Shown here piece after piece: positions 1 to 11,044 of a DNA stretch of 64,000 nucleotides. Below the pieces are notes generated by a model that was given only the letters and a program-made list of their open reading frames with translations, was not told the origin of the DNA and made no database searches. The DNA is taken from positions 7,440,001 to 7,504,000 of the forward strand of contig NC_088786.1 of the NCBI RefSeq assembly GCF_949628265.1, read 5' to 3'. The position numbers and the translations under genes are program-made. The stretch is from Cloeon dipterum. Its lineage: Eukaryota; Arthropoda; Insecta; Ephemeroptera; Baetidae. Position 1 is the first letter of the stretch, and every line of letters begins with the position of its first letter.

Positions 1-1
1 A

Positions 2-286
2 CAGTGCTACAAACGCATTCTGCAGATCGAGCCGCACAACGTGCAAGGGCTGCACAATTTGTGCGTCGTCTACGTGGAGCGGGGCAACCTGGTGCGGGCG
101 GAGGCGTGCCTGCGTCACGCGCTGCGGCTGGCGCCGCACGAGGACTACATCCTGCGCCACCTGAAGATCGTGCAGGCGCGGCTGGCCAAGCTGAGCGAGC
201 AGCAGATCAGCGAGCAGCGCGCGCACCGCGACCCTGACTACGACAACTTCATGGCGGCCCTCAAGGCGAATGAGACGAAATCCTAG
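2..286 (+). CDS. TMTC-family protein (TMTC3-like), C-terminal exon, partial
   Basis: The open frame enters from the left edge (frame from base 2) and ends at TAG 284-286, giving the last 94 residues. It reads as two tetratricopeptide repeats: one ending in ILQIEPHNVQGLHNLCVVYV and the next in ACLRHALRLAPHEDYILRHL, followed by a short polar tail ending in KANETKS. Asn-Leu-Cys-Val-Val-Tyr plus Leu-Ala-Pro-His-Glu is what I associate with the C-terminal repeats of TMTC proteins, ER membrane proteins with N-terminal membrane segments and C-terminal TPRs that act in O-mannosylation of cadherins. The membrane part lies outside the window, so family membership rests on the TPR pattern. TMTC3 is my best guess among the paralogues. 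The exon is GC-rich compared with the following UTR. Confidence 0.65.
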   Translation, partial: QCYKRILQIEPHNVQGLHNLCVVYVERGNLVRAEACLRHALRLAPHEDYILRHLKIVQARLAKLSEQQISEQRAHRDPDYDNFMAALKANETKS

Positions 287-3200
287 TGCAGACTTTTCGT
301 TAGCCCCACGCAATTGTTTTACTTTTTAACCTGGCTTTCGCGCTTCTCTACGACTAGTCACGCGGCGGCGTCAAATGCTAGGTTCGTTCGGTAAAGAGGC
401 GAAATTTTGCAACGAAACAGAATGAGAGAAAGAAAATCGCCACCGCAATTATTGCAGTAACAATCCTTTTTGTGTCGTCACCGTCGAGCCCCCGTCGGCT
501 CGAGAGAGACACCAAAAGAAAACCCGTGGACAATCAGTTGTATTATTGCGAAACCGTGCATGACGGAAGGAACGGCAGCAGATCAAGATAGACTTCATTG
601 ACGAGAAAGATAGAGAAAAGTAAAAATTAAATCACACTCACACACGCAGCAGATGATAGAGCATATAAATTATATTGATGTTATTGTGCCTTGTGAACCG
701 GGAAAAGAAATATTATATACCGACGAGCAAATGCGATTATCAGAGAACATGCAACCGAAATTTTTTATGTCTACGGATAAAGAGCAAAAATTATGAAGAG
801 GGTAAATATTTTTCTATGTTGACAGAGAAAGAGTAGTGGTTGCACTTGAGAGTATATTATATGTATTCATGTTGTGGAATTAACGCTATCATTCAGAAGA
901 AGAAGAAAGTGATAACATGCTTTTTACTTAACACAGAACATTCCTCAGAGATCGAAAGGATATGTGCAATGATCAGTTTTTAGTTTTATTTTTTACTGCT
1001 TTTTATCATTTTTAAGTGCATTTACATTGAGAGAAAATACGATGGTCCAAGCAATTACAAACAAATTGAGATGTTCTGTGAAAAGAAGTAGTTCAGTGGT
1101 TTAGCTTTCAAAGTTAGGCAGCGCTGGCAAAATCTAGAGGTAAATGTTGCATTATGTGATGATGTCCCTTATTTTCGTTGTTATTTTTCTGTAAACCAAA
1201 CCAGGGCAAGTTTTTTTAAAAAATGCAGAGCACCGGTTTTATACTTAAATTTTGTTCTTGCAAACATTTATGTGAGGGTTTGGCAATAGGTGTGAAATTT
1301 GACAAAAATAAGACTGTTCTGTGTTTTTTTCTAAACCAATCAGACTTTTTACAGCAGTTTTCAGAATTAATAAAAAATAAATCTCATTTTCCGTGGCTGG
1401 TATTTCTGTTAAACGTTTCCATATTTGATCAATTTAGTTCAGAGTTTTTAATCATTGAAAACGCTAAAAATATTTTTTTAATTTTTTGACTGGTAACTAT
1501 TGTTTTAATGTGTCTACAAAGGTCAAAATGGATTTTAGTTGGTAATTGCAAAATGTTATATTTTCTACTTTATATTTTATTCAATTTAAATTTTTTTAAA
1601 ACTCCTTTTAATTTAAGTGACAAAATTTGCACCACTTGACTTTTCAATGATATATTTTTAATTCTCACTTTTTTAGTGGTGTTCGTGATTTTCCGTAAAA
1701 ACAGCCATGGAAAATTTGCGATTTTAAAATTTCACATTTGTCTGAACGAAACCCTGAGCAAGAAAATGTCATAACTGCTGTGAAAACCCCGGTGCTGAAA
1801 CTGCAGCCCTGATTTTGAGTCAAACCTGACCTATTAATTTTGTAATCTGTCGGGACATTGATCATGAAGTTGCGAGGAAAATGTTAGAGGAGAATGTTGT
1901 TCGGAGTAAGAGTATCGATGTGGTGTAAATTACAAAACAAAGAAAGCAGAACCTCAGCTATGTATCTGTGTTAACCCCGTGAAATGCAGTGCTGGATGTG
2001 TTTTTAGTTTAATTTGTAACCGCGGTGGCCTCGCCTTCTAAATGCTTTGTTAGCCAGAGTTTCGCGACACGGAAAATCCGACAGGGCCACCCAATTATTT
2101 CGGACGCAAATTGAAAAACGGAAAGCAAGGAGGGAGACGATCTGGATGTTTAGACTAACTCGGTGTACTTAAAATTAGTGTGTCAACTGTGTTGCCCGGC
2201 CGCGGCAGCACGATTGCCAACGATGTTTATGTTAGATGAAACAGAAAGAATTTGTTTGTGACTAACAGCAGAAAATCCTGTGTGTCTAACTACTGTATAA
2301 AGAAAAACAATGACAACTGCCGCAGCTAAACTGATACTTTTCATGAATTGCGAACGCCATCTGCACAATATTGGAGAATCGCCGTGGACCGAGACAATCT
2401 GCTAAATTGTTTGTTAAAAATCAGCACGATGGCAAGCAATCAATCTCGTTTCTTTCACTCCCAAGACACGACTTTTTAGGTATTTTTGGAACCCCTGCGA
2501 AAGCCAACCAATGTGAAGACAGCCTGTACCACGATCTACTTTTAAAAAATTGAGAAAAAAGCAGAGAAATTTATATTCTAATTGAAGATGTGGCACTTGG
2601 CCATGCATGTTTGTAAGTGAAATTGTAATAAAACAAGATGGAAATGGACCAATAAGCTGCACTGCTTTTCATTGATAGAAAAATCAAACATTTGTTGACA
2701 TCACATTCAAGATCATCGACAAGCATAACACTAACTTCAGGGTGCGAGTAAAAACATTCAAAGATTTAAAGTGCAGAAAATCAGAAGAGGTGTCATTCAA
2801 AAGCTGAAAGCAATAAACATTCAACCTTTTTTCCTTTTTGCGTTTATCAGAGCACCTTTGTATCGGCTCTTTATACTCTTCACTTCTTGCAGAAGCATTT
2901 TAAAATTTAACACTCAGGCTTAAAAATTAAGTCACTAATTTTTTCTACAGCATTTTTTCAGTAAATTTTTTTCTTTTTTCCCTCATTTCTGATTCATTTT
3001 ACCACTATAAGAAATATTGATGGATAAAATCTTACCAAATGCGAGTGGTTGATTTACTAACTTGAGAGCAAATGCATGCTGAACTAGACAGCAAAGTGAA
3101 ATTTAAAGGAATCTTTTAGTAAACCAAATATTAATTTACAGTTGAAAACGGTGCTTTAAGATTCTCATTTCTTTTAATTTTCACCGACAAAATTGCACTG

Positions 3201-3648
3201 TTTGCCTATTGAAGGAGGCATTAATTCCTACCGAAAAATATGGGACTTAGAAAAGATCGCGAGGGGAAATAAAAATTTGCCACAGAACTATGACCAATCT
3301 GCATAGCTATTTCAAATTTAAGAGAAAATTGGCAAATTTCGTATTATACTATTTCGTTCTTTTTACTTTTTATTATTGCAACCCAAACAAAGTGCTTGTC
3401 AAGGTACTATAAAAAATTATTTTATATTTTCATGTTTTGACACAAATAATATGCATGAAAAATAATTATAATTATTGCTCCTCCTTTTATTACAAATAAA
3501 TCATGTACATCAATCTCGTAATTTTAACTCAGATTTGAGCTATACCTTTCCATGGGTCAAAAGAAAATCCAACCAAACACAGCAGAAATTTCAATTAGCT
3601 AACTTGAAGTGGGTGGTGGTGGTGGTGGAGTAAGAACTGAAAAACAAA
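287..3648. other. 3' UTR of the TMTC gene and AT-rich intergenic DNA
   Basis: I see no supportable coding exon here. The TMTC 3' UTR must begin at 287. Possible polyadenylation hexamers AATAAA lie at 1369-1374 and 2627-2632, but the true end cannot be chosen. A short (GGT)n run lies near 3611-3629. Open frames of 60-90 codons here have no family features and are AT-driven. Confidence 0.5.
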
Positions 3649-3654
3649 TTTATT
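3649..3654 (-). terminator. Polyadenylation signal of PARG-like gene A
   Basis: The minus strand carries AATAAA about 35 nt beyond the TAG stop of gene A (stop at 3691-3689). The distance suits a short 3' UTR. Confidence 0.5.
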
Positions 3655-3688
3655 ATTAAATAAGAAGAGAAATATTGGCAGGAATTTT

Positions 3689-6600
3689 CTACCTCTTTGA
3701 AGTTTTCCTGAAACATTTCACGGAGCACCACATCATAAGCTCCTCATATTCCTTGCCTGAGGAAAAAATAAGTAATCACAGCAAGAATAATTCCAGACAA
3801 AACAATGTGTTGTGCCACTTTTATGGCTTAAATCTGCCCCAACATGGCATTTTCCTTGCCATTCTGCTGGCGCTACGTTTGGACAGATGATGATGATAAT
3901 AATAATATTAATAAGGCCAAAGAGCGTTCACAATTAGCCATAACTGAAGATGCAAAAAAGTTTTAACTTCTAACACAATTGGGGACTTAAACCTTGTGAT
4001 ATGAAAGTACTTACCTACAGTATAACTGTGGCTTTCATGGTTAACTCGAAATTTGATTTTTTGAGCCAAGCCTGGCGTTTGGAATGTGACATACTGGACT
4101 TCTTTGCCAGCTTCCGAGGCTGCGATCTTTTGAATTTTGGCTTTCAGAACTGGATCTCCCTGGTATTTTAAGTTAAATTTAGTTATTTCTCAAAAATTTG
4201 GAAAGTTTCATTTACCTTGAAACAACCTCCTCCCCAGTTTCCAGAGGCGATCTTCTTTCCACTGACAGCACTGAAGGCAGCATACGCCTTTGTCAGTTCT
4301 CGGTCCACTGATGCCCTGCTGTACTGCATAAGTTCATTGTTGCTGAAGTTTATGGCATCCATCGCGGCCACTTCCAAAGTATTGCTCATCATTCCAGCAT
4401 GACTAGCACCAGCGCAAGTGAAGTTATCAGCGTAACCTTTGTATTGAGAGTACTGGTAGACCCCATCGATGATGATTGCTTCGTTTTCCTTCATTTTAGA
4501 TGAGAAGAAACGGCTTGCAATCAACTCAGGGCAGGTGATAAATAGGATTTCCTCTTGCAGACTGCCATTTGACAGCACACCACCTCCAATGTTTCTGAGG
4601 TGAAGAAAGAAATATTAAAAATTCTAAAAACTACTCATCGTCTAAAATCAAAGTAAATGAGTTTCAAGGTGGAAATTATTGATTAAATTTACTTCATATA
4701 AAAATAATTTGATTCAACTCCATTTTTAAAAATTAGATTGAACTCCGCTGTATTATGCTAATACAAATAATGCATTTATTTTATCCTTGTGACAGGATGC
4801 GCTGCACAGGCCCACTAATGCCACTCACAAGGAAACTATACGGGTTCCAATGTTTTATTTGTTGGGGAAAATATTGAAATAGTATTCAACATGCCAAGAA
4901 AATGTCCTAAAGGTTCGATAGAGTAATAGATATCTGAAGGTTATTTTCGCTTGGGACATCATATAAAATCAAATTCATCGAGGTTTAATTCATTGTAGTC
5001 ATACCATAAAAGTTGACACTTTACTTGATATAAGACGATTTCAATAAATGGGCCGTTTTATACCTTCAAGAAAGATTCCCTTAATTTTAATATTTTGCCT
5101 GGAAATTTGCTTACAAAACTCGATATAATAATGCTTTCAAAATTTTCTGAGCTGACTACAAGGTTCATGTAGCTTCATTTTTGTCACTTACAACATTAAA
5201 AAAAATGTTTTATTGATTTAGTCAATTTTCATATTATTAACCTACTTAAATATTCAAATTGTAAAAAAGAATGAAAGGTTTGGTCCTCACGCTAAAAAGA
5301 AATTTCATCAGCTTTTACTGAATGTTTGGTTTTTTAGCTCTATAATCAATGACAAAAAACATAAATAGCCTAAGACTAATCCTTGCGTGGGAATCATTTA
5401 AACGTCAAAATTACCCACAATGATCAATTTGTATCATTTAACGTTGCCTATAACCCAAATTTCCGCTATGATGTGCTAGACCTGTGATTTTTTTCCTTTG
5501 AAGTTTTTTTTATAAAAATTCCCAAAAATCACGAAGTTGTCAAATCGAAATATTATCACCGTTTTAAAAAGTTCACATCTTGGGAAGGCTACTAGAATTT
5601 AATGGTTTCGCCAGTAAAAAAACTTGAATTCAAAGAAAGTTTCATTTGATACATTAGATAAGTGATCTAATAAATCATCATTTTCCTGGATATGCAACCT
5701 CGAAAACGTGGTTTTCCTGACCAAAATTAATTCAAAAACTGCTCTTAAATAAATCAAGTAAGAATAATTACGAATGAGCAAAATCAACTCTTGTCCTGGT
5801 GTCATCAGGTGCCTTATGCTCATCAATTATTATCAAGTTGCAACTTTTCTTGGTGGAATTAGCCCAGTCCGGAGATCTACGCACAACATTCCTTTGGAAG
5901 GTTACCTTCTCAAGCATGACTACAATTTAAATTATTAAGGCGATAGTTGCATTGCAATAAATAACAATAACTGTTTAAATAATACTTTCTTCATTGATGT
6001 GAGAGGCGGCATATTCAAAGTAGAGCAGCAAGCATTTGATTTTCTCCATTTTCACACGATGTACGTTGCTCTGATAGGAGCCGTATTCCTTCTGGTAAAG
6101 ACTAGAAAATTTCAGATGGTTGATAGATTGAAAAATCTAAATTACATTATTATACATACTGAGAAAAGTTGAGCAATTGCCCCTTATCATATCCACTTTT
6201 AGGAAAACAGCAAAAGAAGGAGCTGGAGAGCAGGCTTAAGATCTCCAGTCTGGACAAGATGGCAACAGACCTTTCACTCGACGAGCAAAACTTGTCTAAT
6301 ACGGTACCAGAATGCTTCACGAGGTCTTGCATTGCAGGCAAGATTTTATTCAGCCAGTGGCTGAACTTTCTTGAACCCCTCTATCGAATTTAAGATCAAC
6401 AGTCACTTATAATCCACAATTTTGACATAGTTTATATTCTAAAACATACCATATTATCAAAGACCTCCACCAGGAGATCGAAGTTGTTCAAGCCGTCATT
6501 ACCATCATTAGCACACAAGGATGTGTAGCGGATGAAATTGGCGACTTGCAAGCTGCTCCCAAAACCACTTTGAAAGCATTTCCCAATGCTCACCTTCAGC

Positions 6601-6991
6601 TGGAAAAAGTATAGTGAAATTATTCAGTAAAGTTCTTCCACGAAAAGCAATTCTTATATTTAAAATGTTTTAAGCATTTTTATGTGAGTATAGTAATATA
6701 TAGTGATTGAAATAATTAATTTTTCATTATGCAGGGTAGCGGGTGTTAGTTAAAACGGTACGATTTTTTGTTAGCCATTTAAGTAATATCAATATTATTT
6801 GTGACCCAGTTATATTTTTATTACGAACAATAAATGTTAACACTTACAGCTATGTAATCCTGTTGTTCGGGTACAGAGAAGTTGGATGCAGCTGACTTGT
6901 CATTTTTTTCTTTTGTTTTTCCAGCATATGATGTGCAAGAAGCATTTGGAGGCCCTGAAGACGTGAAATCCATTGTGATCGAGATTTCCAT
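3689..6991 (-). CDS. Parg: Poly(ADP-ribose) glycohydrolase family protein, gene A (signature intact)
   Basis: Eight minus-strand exons: 6991-6848, 6599-6450, 6380-6160, 6101-5986, 5919-5772, 4594-4216, 4159-4015, 3756-3689. All splice sites are GT-AG, phases fit, and the product is 456 aa. PARG enzymes hydrolyse ribose-ribose bonds of poly(ADP-ribose). Residues 263-265 GGG and 273-275 QEE form the PARG signature GGG-X(6-8)-QEE with the catalytic glutamates. Residues 307-309 QYS match the adenine-stacking Tyr region, and GNWGGG at 378-383 matches the conserved GNWG(C/G)G loop. The helical region before the macrodomain (about 49-250) contains LLSSSFFCCFP, also typical. The protein is close to a bare catalytic unit, without the long N-terminal regulatory region of vertebrate PARG. 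The chosen ATG (6991-6989) directly follows a pyrimidine-rich AG, so it may begin an internal exon; a 5' exon upstream is possible. Exon sizes nearly match gene B. Confidence 0.85.
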
Positions 6992-9900
6992 CTTCAAAAA
7001 GTAAAACAAAATATTAATCAACTGCGAAGGGGCCAGCAGCAGCAGCAAAGTTTGTCATTATAGTGATCAGCCAAGTTAAAATTTGGGTCTCTCAGATCGG
7101 CTGTGTTCGATTCAAATAGTTCAATCATTATTCAATAAAACAAAAACAAAAGCGGCTATGCGATTCAGAATTTAGAAGGCCAAAATAAGTGTTTTTGTTT
7201 CGGTAGGCTATAAAGCTAAATTAACGGTGCCGAAAAACTTATGCTGAATTTCTTTTGACCAATTTTGCAGCACACAGCACTGAATAGAATAATTATTTCA
7301 CAATGAGACTAACAAACAAAATGTACCAATCTGTTGATTTTATGGTAAACTCGGTAAAATCAAGCTTGTGTACAGTTCTAGTTTGAGCATTAAAACCTAC
7401 TGAAAGAATGAAGAAACTCCTGAGTTTAACGTTGAAGTTTTTCGCGACATTAATGAAATCGTGAAGTTTCCAACAAGGCCAGGATATCAATATCACAAGG
7501 GAAAATATTTTTGATTTCACGCGTGGTTTGCGAAATGTGGTTAAAATAATATAATATGGGACCAAAAGACATGGGAAATTTTTAAGCAAGTGTTTTCATT
7601 CAATTGTAACTTTTGAGATGTTTCTTAAATAGGTAGACGAATCAATCGATGCTTAAATTATTGACTCTTCAGATATAAGTCCTAATTTTTAGACTTTTAC
7701 AAGGATATTAGCTAATAATCAGCCGTATAATGTTTAGATTCAATATTTCTTGACCAACTGCCAGGTCATATAGCTCCATTTTCGCCATTTTTTATTTCTT
7801 TGAAATTTTAATTTTAATTAAAATGATTTTATTATTGATAACAAGACGGTTTGAGAAATCTTTAGTCTGCAAGTTAAAATAGGGACTTATAAATAAATAG
7901 GCTTTCAGAAATGTTAAGTTTATGCTATAAATTTTATACAATTATAACTATATTGTAGCCACTTAATCTTATGAATTTTTAAGTTTCCAATTTATTCCAG
8001 ACCGTCAAATTAGACCTAGCAATCGATTTTCTTGTCAAAGAGCCCACAAACCAAAATTTGCAGCTAGAAATTGAGCAAATCCTGTGGCATAAGTCCATTT
8101 GTTAATTTCGGGCTCATTTCTTTAAATTTATCCAATGTAATGTAATATAATTTTAGCTCTGTGTAACTTTTATCATCTATATTATGTTTACCGCGAGCTT
8201 TATGTATACGTACAATTCTTTGAGTGAAGTGTTCTATACAGGTGGTAAAAAGTGCGTTAAATTTTTCTCATTAATTTAAGTATGTATGTACATATAAATG
8301 AATTAATTAAATTCGTTCATAAAATGACGACTGACCGAAGCCGAAACTCCCAAGGCCAATTATGTATTTATGTATATAGATATATTATGTGACACTATCA
8401 TACATACATACAAGTTTTGTGTAATATTAAAATTGAAAAACTTGGATTTTAGGCAAATACATACATAATATGTACAGTAAAAATGATGGTTGTGAATATA
8501 ATTATACATATTATATTGTATAATGTACATATATGTATCTGATGTTTCTAAAAGGCCTCTGCGCTTTTAAAAATGTTTATGTATAATAACACATTATGCA
8601 TTAACATGCATGTTTATCATACATACATACATGTTAACGTTGATGGTTACATACATATTATTGAAAAAATACAGTTATGTTATGTATACAGATGAAACAT
8701 CTCTCGCCAGTTCTTATGAAGAATATATATGTACATTCATCAAAGTATACGTGTGTGGTGAAAACTACAATAATTAAAATACGCGGCGAAACGTTTAAGT
8801 AATTTATCGAATAAGAAATAATAATTACGACGTGCATGACATGTGTGTATGTATATTTTTATCTTTATCAGTGGGAAATTATTTTCGCAACTGGGGGTAA
8901 TACGTACCTATATAATTATACGAAAATCCAGTTTCTGGCTGCCTGCTGTTGCTGTCCGTGTCTGCACTGCATTACCCAATGTTAGAAGTTAGAATCAGGT
9001 ATGTATGAATAGTAATTAAGTAATGTTATAATGCATGAAGAAGGAGGGAGCAGGAAAGGAAGTTGTGAAAATTCAATTGGTGAATAACCAAAATCCGAAA
9101 ACGTCTCGTGAGCGTAAATTATTGTGAAATGTGAACTTTTGCGTCTGCTGTCGCAACAGTACAGTCGCACCAGACGTGCAAGTGCGCACGCAAAGTGTTA
9201 ACAAAATACGAAAAAGTTGGCATGCATCATGCATCGCATTCATGAAGAATTAATTTGAACTATTTGAAGACTCTCTCTCGACCTGCTCTTGACCCATCTC
9301 ACAGTTTCAGATACAAAATAAAAACAAACATACACTTACATACCGTGCATTCCTATTATTCCTGTCCTGCCAAACGCCAAACTAAAGACTAAAGACCTAT
9401 GGCCATGGCCCTGCTTGGCACTTGCACTCTTTCGCCTTCGCTGCTGCTCTGCCTGTACTGATCAGCTCTAATAATTACAAAATTTTTGGCCTCTTGCCTT
9501 TCGCCTTTTCAGCAATGTCACCCTGACAGGAAGATCCAGAGTAAAATCGCTTAAACACAAAACACACTGGTTCACGTTCACTTATCCCGTTTTCTTTATT
9601 TCATTTTTTTCATTATGTCAGTTGTCAGTTTGTCGTTTGCCAGTCATCAAGCTCACGTCAGATATTAATAATTATCTTTTTATTATTTCGCTTCCTCAAG
9701 CAGTGAAGTAATTGATTTTTTTCTCGTTGCGGGATAATAACTTTTAGATTGCGCTCAACCCTATTTTTACGAAATCGTATCAATCTTTATTTTATTTTCA
9801 AATGCTTGGCATCTAAAACCGTGTAAAATTTACGTTCTATTTTGAGATCGTTTTTATTACCTCTTTTTCATAGGTTCCCAAAGTACTTTTTTTGCATTTA

Positions 9901-11037
9901 ACTTTTTCTGGTGGAAAATTTGAGGCGTTCGTAAAATGAAGATTTATCCAATCAGAATAAATATTATGTTCTTGTTTTGGGTTTGCATTAATTACCGACA
10001 AGTTGTCGTGTTGCTCTACTTAACAACAGTCACATAAAAATATACTCATTCAGTTGTCGTGTCGTGCGGCAATCAAAGTTAAAAATTTTACAATGTGAGC
10101 AATTTTTTGCATAATTGAAATGTGTTTTTGCGTCAATTACACTGCTTGCATCAAAATCAGGAATGAAATGTCTCCTGTATTTTCTTCCATTGTAGGGAAT
10201 AAACTTTCCATTTCATAAAGCATCAATAAATTAATAAAATCCATGACTCGATGACACAGAATTCTAACTCGCTTTTAATTGAACTTGAAAATTTTGACAT
10301 AATTTTAGTTGTCCGGCAATTTTTTAAATGCGGAAAATATTAGACGGCCTTACAATCAAGTTATTTTTCACTAATAATCATTTGTTTAGCTTTCTAAATC
10401 ACTTGTAAGTGTTGCTCTACTTGCAAAGCAAAATATCATAAATATATGAAATAATTAGTTTAAAAATTGCGTTTTTTTCAACACATTTAAAAAATAGAAC
10501 GCTTTTAACTGTTAACTCTATATTATGTACTCAGAATAATTTTATTATAATTATGTATCGCGCTGCTGTGTCCGGCTATGCTTCCAAGCTCGTACAGACT
10601 CGCAAGAGCTCCACAATAATAATAGGAATTTAAAGTCAATTTTTTCATTTTATAAATTTCAAAAAAATGATAACTTTTAAAGCATATAAATAACGTAATT
10701 TTACTCTTCATTTTTTTAAAAATTAAGACTGGTGAATCTAGTTTTTGTGCTCTTAGTTGTCATTGCATGTTAAAATGGATAACAAGGCTATTGATGTAAG
10801 ATTAAAAGGAATAACTAATTGTAAAACACACACATTTAGCAAGTGTAAAACTTTTATTTTTCCGTGTATACTTTGGTTTTAATTTCAGTCAAATTTCATA
10901 AAATAATAAATAAGCTAGAAGAAAACTGAACATAGTTTTCTCGTAAGTTTTAAGTCTTCAGACTGTCATGTAGTCCTGTAGAGCAAAAAAAAATTAGACT
11001 ACGTAGACAAATAAATTATTTTTTACTATTATTGTTG
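6992..11037. other. Intergenic DNA between PARG-like genes A and B
   Basis: About 4 kb of AT-rich DNA that should hold the promoter and any 5' UTR exon of gene A and the 3' end of gene B. No coding exon is recognisable on either strand. The stretch 8200-8760 is dense in TATGTA/TACATA words and is listed separately. Confidence 0.5.
8200..8760. repeat. TACATA/TATGTA-rich low-complexity tract
   Basis: Repeated words such as TATGTATGTACATA, CATACATACA and TGTACATATATGTA recur on both strands through about 550 bp, more densely than in the AT-rich surroundings. It behaves like a degenerate self-complementary microsatellite rather than a dispersed element. No terminal repeats were found. Confidence 0.5.
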
Positions 11038-11043
11038 TTTATT
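11038..11043 (-). terminator. Candidate polyadenylation signal of PARG-like gene B
   Basis: AATAAA on the minus strand immediately follows the TGA stop (11047-11045). It is unusually close to the stop. Further T-rich and A-rich sequence follows, so a slightly more distal signal could be used instead. Confidence 0.35.
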
Positions 11044-11044
11044 C

